From the NCBI GenBank assembly GCA_009691255.1, contig SHUT01000005.1:1-64000 (forward strand): DNA of 64,000 bases. Reading direction: 5' to 3'. Source of the stretch: Ilumatobacteraceae bacterium (GTDB taxonomy: Bacteria; Actinomycetota; Acidimicrobiia; Acidimicrobiales; Ilumatobacteraceae). The position numbers and the translations under genes were made by a program. Below are positions 26,248-34,955 of this stretch, one piece after another; position 1 is the stretch's first letter, and each line of letters begins with the position of its first letter. The notes under the pieces were generated by a model. The model saw only the letters and a list, made by a program, of their open reading frames with translations, made no database searches and was not told where the DNA came from.

Positions 26248-28193
26248 GCGGATCTTTGGGTCGGGCAGCATTGCTGGTTGGCTTAGTGGGGGCCGTATTC
26301 GGAATGTTTGCGAGCGTGATGGGAACGCGACAGAACGACGAAAAGGTACTGCGTCTAGTTCCACGGTTCGCCACATTGTGCGTAGTTGCCACAGTCAGCG
26401 CATTTGCTTGCATGGAATACGCCATGATTACACGCGATTTCTCGTTGGCGTATGTCCAAAAAGTTGGATCAAAGAGTACGCCAGCTCTTTATAACTTCAC
26501 AGCGGTGTGGAGCGCTCTAGAAGGTTCGATCTTGATGTGGATGCTGATTCTGGCAGTCTGCACTGTAATCATTGCCTGGAAATACAAGAGCAAACTTACT
26601 GATCCACTCGTGGCATGGGCAATGGCAACGATGTTTTTTGTCTGCACATTCTTTTTTATTCTCACGCTCGGACCCGCGAATCCATTTGGCAAAGGTGCAG
26701 CAGGTGTTCTTGACGGTCCTGGTCCAAACCCGCTGTTGCAAAATCACATCTTGGTTCTTTTCCATCCACCAATTTTGTACGTGGGGTATGTGGGTATGAC
26801 GATCCCGTTTGCTTTTGCGATTGGCGCACTTATCACTGGTCGGTTGGGAGAGGGTTGGTTACTAGAGACTCGACGATGGGCATTGTTCTCGTGGGGGTTT
26901 TTGACGTTCGGCATTATTCTTGGCGGTTGGTGGAGCTACGAAGTCTTAGGTTGGAGCGGAGTCTGGGCATGGGATCCAGTTGAGAACGCCTCATTTATCC
27001 CGTGGCTGACAGGTACCGCCTATATCCACTCAGTGCTTGTGCAGGAACGGCGCGGAATGCTGCGCGTCTGGAACTTGTCGCTACTCATCGCTACTTTTAG
27101 TTTGACGATTCTCGGAACATTTCTGACGCGCTCAGGTGTGCTTAATAGTGTGCATGCTTTCAGTAACAGTGATATTGGCCCGTATCTCTTGACGTTTTTT
27201 GGAGTGATCGTGATTGTGTCTGTCGCACTTATTGGTTGGCGCGGTGAAAAACTTCGATCACCTGGAACAATTGATTCACCGATCTCTCGCGAAGGGGCTT
27301 TTTTGGCCAACAATGTGTTGTTCGGAGTGTTTGCATTTGTCGTGCTGCTCGGAACAGTATTTCCGCTGATTGTTGAAGCACTTCAGAATCGACAGTTAAT
27401 TGTGGGAGAACTATTTTTTGATCAGTTGGCAACACCAATCGGGATCACATTATTGGTACTTATGTGTATTGCTCCAGTGTTGCCGTGGCGCAAGGCCTCT
27501 GGTGAACTGTTACGCCACCGCTTGTTCTGGCCAGCGTGGGCTGGAATCGCTGCCCTGATTTTAAGTCTCGCCGTTGGCGCAGTCGGCCTCGCTCCGTTAC
27601 TTACATTTTCGCTTGGCGGATTCGCAACCGGAGCCGCGTTGCGACAACTTGTCTTGGCTACACGACGTCAAGGACTACGCGGTCTCGTCGGTCGGGCCAA
27701 TGGCGGAATGGTGGTGCATATTGGGGTCATTATTATTGCCGTTGCATTGGCCGCATCTAACTCATATACGCGTAGCCAAGAACTGACTTTAAGCGCGGGG
27801 GAGACTGCTCAATATGGGGGTCACAGTTTTGAGTTTGTGCGTTTTGTCGAAGAAAAAGATGACCGCCGAACCTCCGTCAAAGCGGAAATTCTTGTGGACG
27901 GCGACGGCATATATGCCCCAGCGATACAAAAGTTTACAAACATGGGTCAAAACATCGGGACGCCCTCCGTGAAATCAATGTTCTCAAAAGATATTTATCT
28001 GACTCTGCAGCCACCTGTAAAAGTTTCTTCCAACCAGGCAAAGATAAAGGTATTTATTAAGCCTCTTATGATGTGGTTATGGATCGGCGGCGGCCTGATG
28101 GGTGTCGGAACGTTGTTGGCAGCATTTCCGGGTTCGCGTCGCAAACCCACTGACCCCGTATCAGCGCCCATTGCTCAAGAAACGTCGGCATGA
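26226..28193 (+). CDS. ccmF: CcmF, cytochrome c heme lyase subunit
   Basis: A 655-residue polytopic membrane protein with the WWD domain GGWWSYEVLGWSGVWAWDPVEN (about residues 238-259) and downstream conserved FLTRSGVLNSVHAF. It receives heme from CcmE and attaches it to apocytochrome c with CcmH/I. The start is GTG, preceded by AAAGGAG at 8 bases, which lies inside the end of ccmE. It overlaps ccmG by 4 bases. The length is normal for the family. Confidence 0.93.
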   Translation: MLAIAGVSGSLGRAALLVGLVGAVFGMFASVMGTRQNDEKVLRLVPRFATLCVVATVSAFACMEYAMITRDFSLAYVQKVGSKSTPALYNFTAVWSALEGSILMWMLILAVCTVIIAWKYKSKLTDPLVAWAMATMFFVCTFFFILTLGPANPFGKGAAGVLDGPGPNPLLQNHILVLFHPPILYVGYVGMTIPFAFAIGALITGRLGEGWLLETRRWALFSWGFLTFGIILGGWWSYEVLGWSGVWAWDPVENASFIPWLTGTAYIHSVLVQERRGMLRVWNLSLLIATFSLTILGTFLTRSGVLNSVHAFSNSDIGPYLLTFFGVIVIVSVALIGWRGEKLRSPGTIDSPISREGAFLANNVLFGVFAFVVLLGTVFPLIVEALQNRQLIVGELFFDQLATPIGITLLVLMCIAPVLPWRKASGELLRHRLFWPAWAGIAALILSLAVGAVGLAPLLTFSLGGFATGAALRQLVLATRRQGLRGLVGRANGGMVVHIGVIIIAVALAASNSYTRSQELTLSAGETAQYGGHSFEFVRFVEEKDDRRTSVKAEILVDGDGIYAPAIQKFTNMGQNIGTPSVKSMFSKDIYLTLQPPVKVSSNQAKIKVFIKPLMMWLWIGGGLMGVGTLLAAFPGSRRKPTDPVSAPIAQETSA

Positions 28194-28762
28194 TGTCACC
28201 GAATAATGCTCGTCGAACTGCGCCGATAGTGGCTGGCGTTGTTGGTCTTATCGCCGTCGCTCTGCTTGTGGTTTTAGCGGGCGCATCGCCAAGTGACGGA
28301 GACACTGCATCATCACCATTGCTCGGTCGTTCAGCACCTGTCGTTCAATCCAAGACGCTTGATGGCACTTCGTTTGAGATTGCCCGTCGTCGCGGAAGCT
28401 GGGTGATGTTGAACTTTTTTAATTCCACGTGCGTCCCTTGTATTCAAGAGCACGCAGCAATAAAGGCTTTTGTTGATGCACAATCAACGTCGTCCGATGC
28501 AGTGGAATTCTTTACAATTATTAACGACGACAATGACAATGCCGTTAGAGATTTCTTTAGGGCTAATGGGGGTGATTGGCCAAAAGTAATGGATGGCGAC
28601 GGTGCAATTGCTGTGGCTTTTGGCGTAGCCAAAGTTCCTGAAACATGGATCATCGATCCAAACGGATTTGTGCGGATGCGAGTAGTCGGCGCAGTTAAGA
28701 AAGGTTTTCTTGAAGATCGCATGACTGAGTTGCACGCACAGTTCGAAGGATTATCGCAATGA
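28190..28762 (+). CDS. ccmG: CcmG/DsbE-like thiol-disulfide oxidoreductase
   Basis: A 190-residue membrane-anchored thioredoxin-like protein (anchor about residues 12-30). The active site is STCVPCIQEH (CxxC, around residue 82) and the cis-proline loop is KVPETWIIDPNG. It reduces the CxxCH cysteines of apocytochrome or of CcmH before heme attachment. Coupled to ccmF and ccmH by 4-base overlaps on both sides. Confidence 0.9.
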   Translation: MMSPNNARRTAPIVAGVVGLIAVALLVVLAGASPSDGDTASSPLLGRSAPVVQSKTLDGTSFEIARRRGSWVMLNFFNSTCVPCIQEHAAIKAFVDAQSTSSDAVEFFTIINDDNDNAVRDFFRANGGDWPKVMDGDGAIAVAFGVAKVPETWIIDPNGFVRMRVVGAVKKGFLEDRMTELHAQFEGLSQ

Positions 28763-29259
28763 AGTCGACACTGAATCAGAAACTCAAGTCGTGGCCAGTC
28801 TGGATGCTTATGGGAATTTTGGCGGTTGCACTCTTGGCAGTGGGGGCTAGTCGTCAATCCGGACCACTAACCCAAGAAGACCGTATTGACAACATCACCC
28901 AACGGCTTGCTTGCCCAACATGTGATGGAGAAAGTGTCTATGTGTCTCAGGCGCCTGCATCGCAAAACATTCGCAATGAAGTGGCTCGTCAAGTTGCCAG
29001 TGGCCAGCGCACGGACGATGAAGTCGTGGCGTTTATCGGAAGCAGTTTTGGGGGACAAGTATTACTTGTTCCTCGCGCAACTGGCCTAGACGCTTTAATT
29101 TGGGTCTTGCCCGTCGCTGTATTGGTGTGTTGCGCTGCTGGATTGGCACTCACATTTCGGCGTTGGAAACGTGAGCAGGGTGGTCAAGCATCAGATGCCG
29201 ACCGTGCTCTTGTTGCGCAGTTATTAGAACTTGATACGCATAACACGGACACATTGTGA
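28759..29259 (+). CDS. ccmH: CcmH, apocytochrome thiol reductase subunit
   Basis: A 166-residue protein with an N-terminal membrane helix, the redox motif RLACPTCDGESV (CxxC near residue 52) followed by SQAPASQNIRNEV, then a second membrane helix (ALIWVLPVAVLVCCAAGLALTF) and a cytoplasmic tail. This is the standard CcmH/CcmL layout. It keeps apocytochrome cysteines reduced for heme ligation by CcmF. Overlaps ccmG and ccmI by 4 bases each. Confidence 0.9.
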   Translation: MKSTLNQKLKSWPVWMLMGILAVALLAVGASRQSGPLTQEDRIDNITQRLACPTCDGESVYVSQAPASQNIRNEVARQVASGQRTDDEVVAFIGSSFGGQVLLVPRATGLDALIWVLPVAVLVCCAAGLALTFRRWKREQGGQASDADRALVAQLLELDTHNTDTL

Positions 29260-29999
29260 TGCGCCATAACGAAACACAAGATCAAGCAAAACGCGAAGAG
29301 CAGAAATTTTTGTTGCAGTCGCTCCGAGATCTTGAGCGTGAGTACCTTGCAGGTGATGTAGATGAGATTGATTACCAGACATTGAAGTCTGGCTACATCG
29401 CTCGAGCAGCAGACATCACGCGTGCGATAGAAACGACAGATGCCCCAGAGCCCGAAGTGGTCCCTCGCCGCGTGCTTCAATCTATTTTTACAGTCGCACT
29501 AATACTGGCAGTCGCACTTGGGGCAGGTTGGTGGGTGGCCGCACAATCTGGGCAACGCTTGCCTGGGCAAAATATCACTGGCGGCACACCAGAAAGCATC
29601 TCTGCCATGCTCTCTCAGGCACGCGCCGTCAACCTCAGCGACCCAGTGCAAGCGATTCAGTTGTATTCAGGCGTGCTCAAAATTGAGCCAGACAATGTTG
29701 AGGCACTGACGTATCGCTCGTGGCTATTGGCTCTATCGGCAAACAGTGCGTCAAACAGTCTGCGCGACACAGCAATGGCTACTGCAATACAGGACTTAAC
29801 AACAGCAACAACGACTGACCCAACGTATCCAGATGCATGGTGTTTTCTGGGAATCGTCGAATTTCGTTTTCTAGACAATGCAGTATTGGCTCAATCACCC
29901 TTAGAGAAATGCCAAGCCCAAAACCCACCGCATGAGGTTGCTTCGTATGTCAAGGCCATCGTGCAACAAGTCAACGAGGCAGTCGCCACAAAAAAATAA
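29256..29999 (+). CDS. ccmI: CcmI-like TPR protein
   Basis: A 247-residue protein with a cytoplasmic N-terminal segment (QSLRDLEREYLAGDVDEIDYQTLKSGY-like, resembling the CcmI N-terminus), one membrane helix (TVALILAVALGAGWWVAA, about residues 78-95) and an external TPR-like part (about 120-240). CcmI holds apocytochrome c for the CcmFH ligase. It closes the operon; the start may be GTG at 29256 or ATG at 29259. It ends directly against the convergent phosphatase gene. Confidence 0.83.
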   Translation: MMRHNETQDQAKREEQKFLLQSLRDLEREYLAGDVDEIDYQTLKSGYIARAADITRAIETTDAPEPEVVPRRVLQSIFTVALILAVALGAGWWVAAQSGQRLPGQNITGGTPESISAMLSQARAVNLSDPVQAIQLYSGVLKIEPDNVEALTYRSWLLALSANSASNSLRDTAMATAIQDLTTATTTDPTYPDAWCFLGIVEFRFLDNAVLAQSPLEKCQAQNPPHEVASYVKAIVQQVNEAVATKK

Positions 30000-30470
30000 T
30001 TACGACGCAAGTATTTTCGGAGGAGCAAAGCACTCGGCACTGACGAAACGCCCGTAGTCTTTGTGTAAAACGTATACACCTGCCTTGCGAGAATCAGGAG
30101 GGGTTGTCATTTCAAGTCCACGCCTAATAAGCGCTTGCACTGCAGCAGGGATGACATCGCCGTGGCTACATAACACTGAGTTGTCATCGACATTATTAAT
30201 AAAAGCAACGGTGTCTTCAAAGTTTGCTCCTTCAGCCAGTCGGTTGTCGGTGCGTACAATTAGCCCACAATACGCAGCGATTGGTCCAACGGTCTGAATG
30301 CATCTCAGGTATGGACTTGAATACACAGCAGGTGGCGAATAAATCGAAAATGTTTCTACAAGCAATTGAGATTGCTGCATCCCCGCAATCGACAGGGGGC
30401 GATCAAAGTCAGAACCATCCCAGCCTGAGCGGCTGCCAGCCTTGGCGTGTCGAACGAGAAAGACTGGCAT
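30000..30470 (-). CDS. SixA-like histidine phosphatase
   Basis: A 156-residue branch-2-sized histidine phosphatase. The catalytic start is VFLVRHAKAGSR (RHA in place of the more usual RHG, His near residue 8), with SSPYLRCIQT and CSHGDVIP (second His) downstream. SixA-type enzymes remove phosphate from histidine-phosphotransfer proteins; others act on small phosphoesters. I chose the ATG at 30470 so the RHA motif lies near the N-terminus, as usual; the open frame runs to 30500. Divergent from the molybdoprotein gene across 58 bases. Confidence 0.82.
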   Translation of the reverse strand: MPVFLVRHAKAGSRSGWDGSDFDRPLSIAGMQQSQLLVETFSIYSPPAVYSSPYLRCIQTVGPIAAYCGLIVRTDNRLAEGANFEDTVAFINNVDDNSVLCSHGDVIPAAVQALIRRGLEMTTPPDSRKAGVYVLHKDYGRFVSAECFAPPKILAS

Positions 30471-30528
30471 AGCGAGAAGCGTAATAACAGAGTTAGCCAA
30501 AGTCTCAAAAATAGGGCAGACTTGCTAT

Positions 30529-31140
30529 GTGGGATTTTTTGATCGCAACCGCCAAGATGTCGAGGCTCAAGGGTTTGATCCTGCTCGTTTGCCGCCAGGT
30601 CAGTATCTGACAGACAGATTTCCAGTCTTGCATGTCGGTGATGTTCCAACATACGCCCAAGGCGAATGGAGCCTCTCGATTACTGGCCTCGTCGATGCTC
30701 CATACACGCTCACGTATGAAGAATTGACGGCTCTGCCGTCGCATACCATTACAACAGATATTCATTGCGTGACTAAGTGGTCAAAGTTCGACACAAGCTG
30801 GACGGGCGTTCGCGTTCGGGACTTGCTGCAACATGCTGGCATGTCGAGTAACGCAACTCATTTTATGGGTCACGCAGAGTATGGCTATACGGCCAACTTG
30901 CCTTTGGCAGATGTCATGGGCGATAACGCACTCGTCGTGTATGCCTTTGAAGGCGAACCAATCGAGTCAATCCATGGTGGCCCAGTTCGCCTGCTGGTTC
31001 CACACTTGTATTTCTGGAAATCACCTAAATGGCTGAGGGGTCTTGAAGCAACGGCAAGCGACAAGCCTGGTTTTTGGGAGCGCAACGGTTATCACATGTA
31101 CGGTGATCCGTTTCAGGAGCAACGCTTCTGGGGTGACTAG
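30529..31140 (+). CDS. YedY-like molybdopterin-dependent oxidoreductase
   Basis: A 203-residue protein with the sulfite-oxidase molybdopterin-binding fold. HCVTKWSKFDTSWTGV holds the cysteine expected to coordinate Mo, followed by GHAEYGYTANLPL and HGGPVRLLVPHLYFWKSPKWLRG. MsrP/YedY repairs oxidised methionine outside the cell in proteobacteria, but this protein has no Tat or Sec signal and should be cytoplasmic, so its role differs or is unknown. The GTG at 30529 is the chosen start. A TAGGGC hexamer lies 11 bases before it. It ends in a hairpin shared with the convergent regulator gene. Confidence 0.83.
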   Translation: MGFFDRNRQDVEAQGFDPARLPPGQYLTDRFPVLHVGDVPTYAQGEWSLSITGLVDAPYTLTYEELTALPSHTITTDIHCVTKWSKFDTSWTGVRVRDLLQHAGMSSNATHFMGHAEYGYTANLPLADVMGDNALVVYAFEGEPIESIHGGPVRLLVPHLYFWKSPKWLRGLEATASDKPGFWERNGYHMYGDPFQEQRFWGD

Positions 31141-31160
31141 CGAAAACAATTTTTCGCTAG
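31137..31160. terminator. Bidirectional terminator hairpin containing both stop codons
   Basis: CTAGCGAAAA and TTTTCGCTAG form a 10-bp perfect stem with a 4-base loop. A-rich and T-rich stem ends give a T-run on each strand, as expected for a two-way intrinsic terminator. The TAG stops of the molybdoprotein and of the regulator lie within the two arms. Confidence 0.75.
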
Positions 31161-31888
31161 ACAGTTGTGGTACAAAATGTGTCGCCCTGGGGCAACGAGC
31201 CAATTGTTGACGGATCAGTATCACCGTATAACACACTAAGCATGCCCTTGACCATGCCGCGATCAACTGCACAGACCACGGGGTTTTCAATCGCTACGTC
31301 TCCAAACGGACAATGACTTGTCACGATTCGTAGTTGGTTATTGCGATTATCCGCGTGGGCTGCAAAGCCGTGAGCAGTGAGCGCATCTGCAACCGCTTGC
31401 ATTGCAGACCGCAAAGATTTTTGACCAGCGGCAAAATCGTGACCAGCTAATCCAGCAGCCATTGCCTTGCCGTATTCTTGACCAACTTCTTCGGCGATTG
31501 CTTGAGCAATTCCGGTCGGGAGCGCAGCGAGTGCTTTACCCAAGAGCGACAACACTAAGTCGTCACTGCGCACCGGAAAGTCCAGAACATCTCCAGCCGA
31601 AGCAGCACGGTAATGCTTGGACGGGCGTCCAGCGCCACCGTGTTCGGCGCGCTCGATGGCGATATCGAGGTATCCGCCTGCTGACAATTTGTCCAGATGG
31701 TGGCGAGCGACATTGGGGTGCAGATCAAATTTTTCAGCCACCTGAGAGGCAGTCGCCCCGTTATGCGCTTCACGTACGAATAAATAGACCGCACGACGGG
31801 TGGGGTCACCAAAAGCAGAGGTAATCGCCGAGACAGTGGCACTGAATGACTTCGGAGTCTTCACAGGGGTAGTCGTTCCTTCTGCCAC
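31157..31888 (-). CDS. SufR-like Fe-S cluster-sensing transcriptional regulator
   Basis: A 243-residue protein with a winged helix (about residues 25-95: ATASQVAEKFDLHPNVARHH recognition region, then GAGRPSKHYR) and a C-terminal domain carrying HCPFGDVAIENPVVCAVDRGMVKGML and a last cysteine in DTFCTTTV. This cysteine layout resembles SufR, which binds a Fe-S cluster and represses suf genes. It is divergent from an Mrp-type Fe-S carrier gene, which supports the role. The GTG at 31888 is chosen because a TACAAT hexamer lies exactly 6 bases before it; the open frame continues to 31951. A generic ArsR-like regulator is the alternative. Confidence 0.82.
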   Translation of the reverse strand: MAEGTTTPVKTPKSFSATVSAITSAFGDPTRRAVYLFVREAHNGATASQVAEKFDLHPNVARHHLDKLSAGGYLDIAIERAEHGGAGRPSKHYRAASAGDVLDFPVRSDDLVLSLLGKALAALPTGIAQAIAEEVGQEYGKAMAAGLAGHDFAAGQKSLRSAMQAVADALTAHGFAAHADNRNNQLRIVTSHCPFGDVAIENPVVCAVDRGMVKGMLSVLYGDTDPSTIGSLPQGDTFCTTTV

Positions 31889-31894
31889 GCCGTT

Positions 31895-31900
31895 ATTGTA
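31895..31900 (-). promoter_or_regulatory. -10 element of SufR-like gene
   Basis: TACAAT, 6 bases before the GTG at 31888, implying a leaderless transcript. An imperfect palindrome around 31914-31930 (TCGTACGAATTGTTCGA) lies upstream and could be the autoregulatory site. Confidence 0.6.
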
Positions 31901-31962
31901 CCTATAGCCGTCGTACGAATTGTTCGACGCCAACCCCCTAATCCCCGCCAACTGGAGACCCT

Positions 31963-33105
31963 ATGAGTACCACCACCGCAGAGCAAGTCATTGAAGCACT
32001 TAGGCCAGTAGAAGACCCTGAACTGCATAGGTCCATTGTCGATCTCGGAATGGTGCGCGATGTCGTGGTTGAGGGCTCAACGGTGTCGCTGACGGTGGTA
32101 CTTACTATTCCGGGGTGTCCCCTACGCAATGAAATCCAAAACCGTGTTGATGGCGCAGTATTGCCATTGGCTGGGATCAGTGCAGTCAATCTCAACTTTG
32201 GAGTCATGACTGACGCAGAGCGAGAAAATGTTCGACGCATTGTGCACGGAGACGCTGCCGCAACAGCTGGATCAAATCCTAAACAGGGTCATTCTGAAGG
32301 AAGAACTATTCCGTTTGCTCAACTCGGAAGCAAGACGCGCCCGATTTTGATTGCATCCGGAAAAGGTGGTGTCGGCAAAAGCAGCGTCACCACCAACCTT
32401 GCAGTTGCGCTCGCTGCGCGTGGACACAGCGTCGGAATCGTTGATGCAGACATCTATGGTTTCTCGATTCCACGGATGCTCGGTACAGACCGCGACCCAG
32501 TCGCAATTGATCAAATGTTGTTGCCCCCAGAAGCATGGGGCGTGCGCTGCATCAGCATCGGATATTTTGTGCCTGAAGGACAAGCAGTTATTTGGCGCGG
32601 ACCAATGTTGCACAAAGCGCTCGAACAATTTCTGACTGACGTATTTTGGGACGAACCCGATTACCTTCTAATTGACATGCCTCCTGGCACCGGAGACATT
32701 GCGCTTAGCCTTAGTCAATATTTGCCAAGGGCAGAAGTTTTCGTCGTCACGACTCCCCAAGAGGCCGCCCAAAAGGTGGCACGTATGTCGGCGTTGATGG
32801 CCCAAAAAGTAAACTTGCCTGTCAAAGGAATCATCGAGAACATGTCGTGGTTTATTGGTGACGATGGCAAGAAGTACGAACTTTTCGGATCAGGCGGTGG
32901 ACAGGCCTTGGCCGATGAACTCGGTGTTCCGTTGCTGGCCCAGATTCCATTCGTGGCGCAGTTGCGTGAAGGCGGAGACAACGGCCGCCCCATCGCAGCC
33001 GTGGCACCAGAGTCCCTGGTAGGGGCTGCTTTCTTTGCTCTTGCTGAGCGCGTAGAAGAACTTAAGCCAAAGAAGTTGTTTAGCAAGAGTCTTAAACTGG
33101 TCTAA
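31963..33105 (+). CDS. mrp: Mrp/ApbC-type P-loop Fe-S cluster carrier
   Basis: A 380-residue protein with an N-terminal FeS-assembly-P domain (DUF59, about residues 5-80, PGCPLRNEI) and a ParA-like ATPase domain: SGKGGVGKSSVTTN Walker A (about 129-142), DADIYGFSIPRML, and IDMPPGTGDIALSL. Family members carry Fe-S clusters to apoproteins. The usual C-terminal CxxC after IENMS is missing; the segment reads IENMSWFIGDDGKKYELFG, as in several actinobacterial homologues. GGAG precedes the ATG. It is divergent from the SufR-like gene, so regulation by cluster status is likely. Confidence 0.9.
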   Translation: MSTTTAEQVIEALRPVEDPELHRSIVDLGMVRDVVVEGSTVSLTVVLTIPGCPLRNEIQNRVDGAVLPLAGISAVNLNFGVMTDAERENVRRIVHGDAAATAGSNPKQGHSEGRTIPFAQLGSKTRPILIASGKGGVGKSSVTTNLAVALAARGHSVGIVDADIYGFSIPRMLGTDRDPVAIDQMLLPPEAWGVRCISIGYFVPEGQAVIWRGPMLHKALEQFLTDVFWDEPDYLLIDMPPGTGDIALSLSQYLPRAEVFVVTTPQEAAQKVARMSALMAQKVNLPVKGIIENMSWFIGDDGKKYELFGSGGGQALADELGVPLLAQIPFVAQLREGGDNGRPIAAVAPESLVGAAFFALAERVEELKPKKLFSKSLKLV

Positions 33106-33145
33106 CGGCTACGGTCAGTAGACACAGTTCAACAGGAGGACACAC

Positions 33146-33382
33146 GTGGACGTACGTATTGGAGTAACACAGGCAACGCGAGAGATCTCGATTGAACTTG
33201 AAGACGACGCAGCAACGCGCAAAAAAGTCAAGACCGCCGTCGAGGCTGCGCTGTCTGGCACTTCGGACACGTTGTGGATTACGGATAAACGCGGTCGCGA
33301 TATCGGCATTACTGCGGCCAAGATTGCCTATGTTGAAATCGGTTCCGCCGATGCCGATCGGCGTATAGGTTTTGGCAGTTGA
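33146..33382 (+). CDS. DUF3107 small protein
   Basis: A 78-residue acidic protein of the actinobacterial DUF3107 family (TB9.4/Rv3208A-like), with MDVRIGVTQATREI at the N-terminus, DKRGRDIGI and AKIAYVEIG. Function is unknown. The GTG start has an ideal AGGAGGA site 5 bases upstream, so it should be strongly translated. It follows mrp by 40 bases and could share its transcript. Confidence 0.88.
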   Translation: MDVRIGVTQATREISIELEDDAATRKKVKTAVEAALSGTSDTLWITDKRGRDIGITAAKIAYVEIGSADADRRIGFGS

Positions 33383-33449
33383 TCTAATAATTGACACATT
33401 GCTCGAGCCCTTGTGAGCCCATAGGGCAGACTTCTTGTGAGGACTTCTG

Positions 33450-34952
33450 ATGGCAACAATCGCTGAACTGGCAAAACTACATACTGAGTTCTCCAAAGAG
33501 CAGGTTGCTCATCTGCAAGCGCTCGCCGGAGAGTGGGGAATGTTGGCAGACTTTTGCTTTGCCGACATGTTGTTGTATGTACCTACCACTGACAACACAT
33601 GGCTAGTGATTGCTCAAGTGCGGGCCGCAACTGGACAGACACTTTATTTGGTGGATTGGGTCGGATCATCGGCTAATTATTCAGAGCGTCCACTTCTGGC
33701 TGAGGCGTATCAATCTGGCGACATTGTTGAAGGCGAAATTGCTGTCGAAGGTATGTCCGATGCATGTCGAATGATGGCGATCCCAGTGCGATATGACGGT
33801 GCCACAATTGCCGTTCTAACTCGCGAATGGAACACGCAAAATAGTCGCCAGCCCGGAGAGCTTGAGCGAACCTATCTCGAAATTTTCCAGCGTTTTGCGC
33901 GCATGATCATGGTAGGCGAGTTTCCGTTTGAAGGTCGTGTTGCCGATGGCAGTGTGGCACCACGAGTGGGGGACGGCGCAGTCGTTCTTGATGCCGAGAC
34001 GCGGGTTCGGTATGCGTCGCCAAACGCAACATCTGCCCTACATAGAGTGGGTATTAGTGCCAATGCGGTTGGTCAGACACTTGCAGAGTTGGGCATGATT
34101 GACAGTCCAGTGCGGCAGGCTTTTGAGCGCCAAGAACCTGTAGTCGAAGAGTTTGAGCAGACTTCTGACGTGACATTACTTACTCGATGTATTCCGATTC
34201 TTGACAAAGTTGACGGTGTCACTGTCGTGACCGGAGCCGTGATGTTGTTGCGCGACGTAACGGAATTGCGCCGCCGTGATCGTTTGCTGTTGTCAAAGGA
34301 TGCAACGATTCGAGAAATTCACCACAGAGTAAAAAATAATCTACAAACTATCTCAGCACTCCTTCGGCTACAGGGGCGGCGACTGGAATCAGAAGAAGCA
34401 AAGGCTGCCGTTGCGGAGTCAGTTCGGCGGATTCGAACAATTGCATTAGTGCACGAAACTTTGTCTCGAGAGCCCGGTGACGACGTTGCTTTCATTGAAA
34501 TCGTCAGACCACTTGTGCGCCTCGTCGAAGAAGGTTTGCAGTCGCCTGATCGCCCCGTGAGGTTTGTTCTTCACGGTGACGGAGGTCGTTTACCGGCAAA
34601 CATTGCGACGCCACTATCGGTGGTGTTGACAGAGTTGCTCCAAAATGCCATTGACCATGGATTTCCAGAAGGGGAAGGTGGCGGCACAGTTGCGGTGCAA
34701 CTTGACGCTGACGATGAATACCTCAACATCACCGTGATCGATGATGGTCGAGGAATCGACCCAGATTTTGATCTCTCCACAGCAACTGGTCTTGGGCTTT
34801 CAATTGTGCGAACTCTTGTGACAACTGAGTTAGCCGGAACAATCGACATGCGCGCGGCCACAACACAAGAACTAGAACTCGTAGAACTGTCGTTGCGTCC
34901 CGGCTATACCGGTACAGTAATCGAATTGCGGGTTCCGCTTAGTGCGGAATAA
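33450..34952 (+). CDS. pdtaS: PdtaS-type sensor histidine kinase
   Basis: A 500-residue soluble kinase: N-terminal GAF-like H_kinase_N domain (about 5-150), PAS-like domain (about 170-270), HisKA_2 with REIHHRVKNNLQT (phospho-acceptor about His291) and a HATPase domain with LLQNAIDHGFPEG and DDGRGIDPDF. In mycobacteria PdtaS phosphorylates PdtaR, an RNA-binding ANTAR antiterminator. Size (501 in M. tuberculosis) and the adjacent whiB1, as in M. tuberculosis, support orthology. No pdtaR is in the window. GAGGA precedes the ATG. Confidence 0.92.
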   Translation: MATIAELAKLHTEFSKEQVAHLQALAGEWGMLADFCFADMLLYVPTTDNTWLVIAQVRAATGQTLYLVDWVGSSANYSERPLLAEAYQSGDIVEGEIAVEGMSDACRMMAIPVRYDGATIAVLTREWNTQNSRQPGELERTYLEIFQRFARMIMVGEFPFEGRVADGSVAPRVGDGAVVLDAETRVRYASPNATSALHRVGISANAVGQTLAELGMIDSPVRQAFERQEPVVEEFEQTSDVTLLTRCIPILDKVDGVTVVTGAVMLLRDVTELRRRDRLLLSKDATIREIHHRVKNNLQTISALLRLQGRRLESEEAKAAVAESVRRIRTIALVHETLSREPGDDVAFIEIVRPLVRLVEEGLQSPDRPVRFVLHGDGGRLPANIATPLSVVLTELLQNAIDHGFPEGEGGGTVAVQLDADDEYLNITVIDDGRGIDPDFDLSTATGLGLSIVRTLVTTELAGTIDMRAATTQELELVELSLRPGYTGTVIELRVPLSAE

Positions 34953-34955
34953 GAA

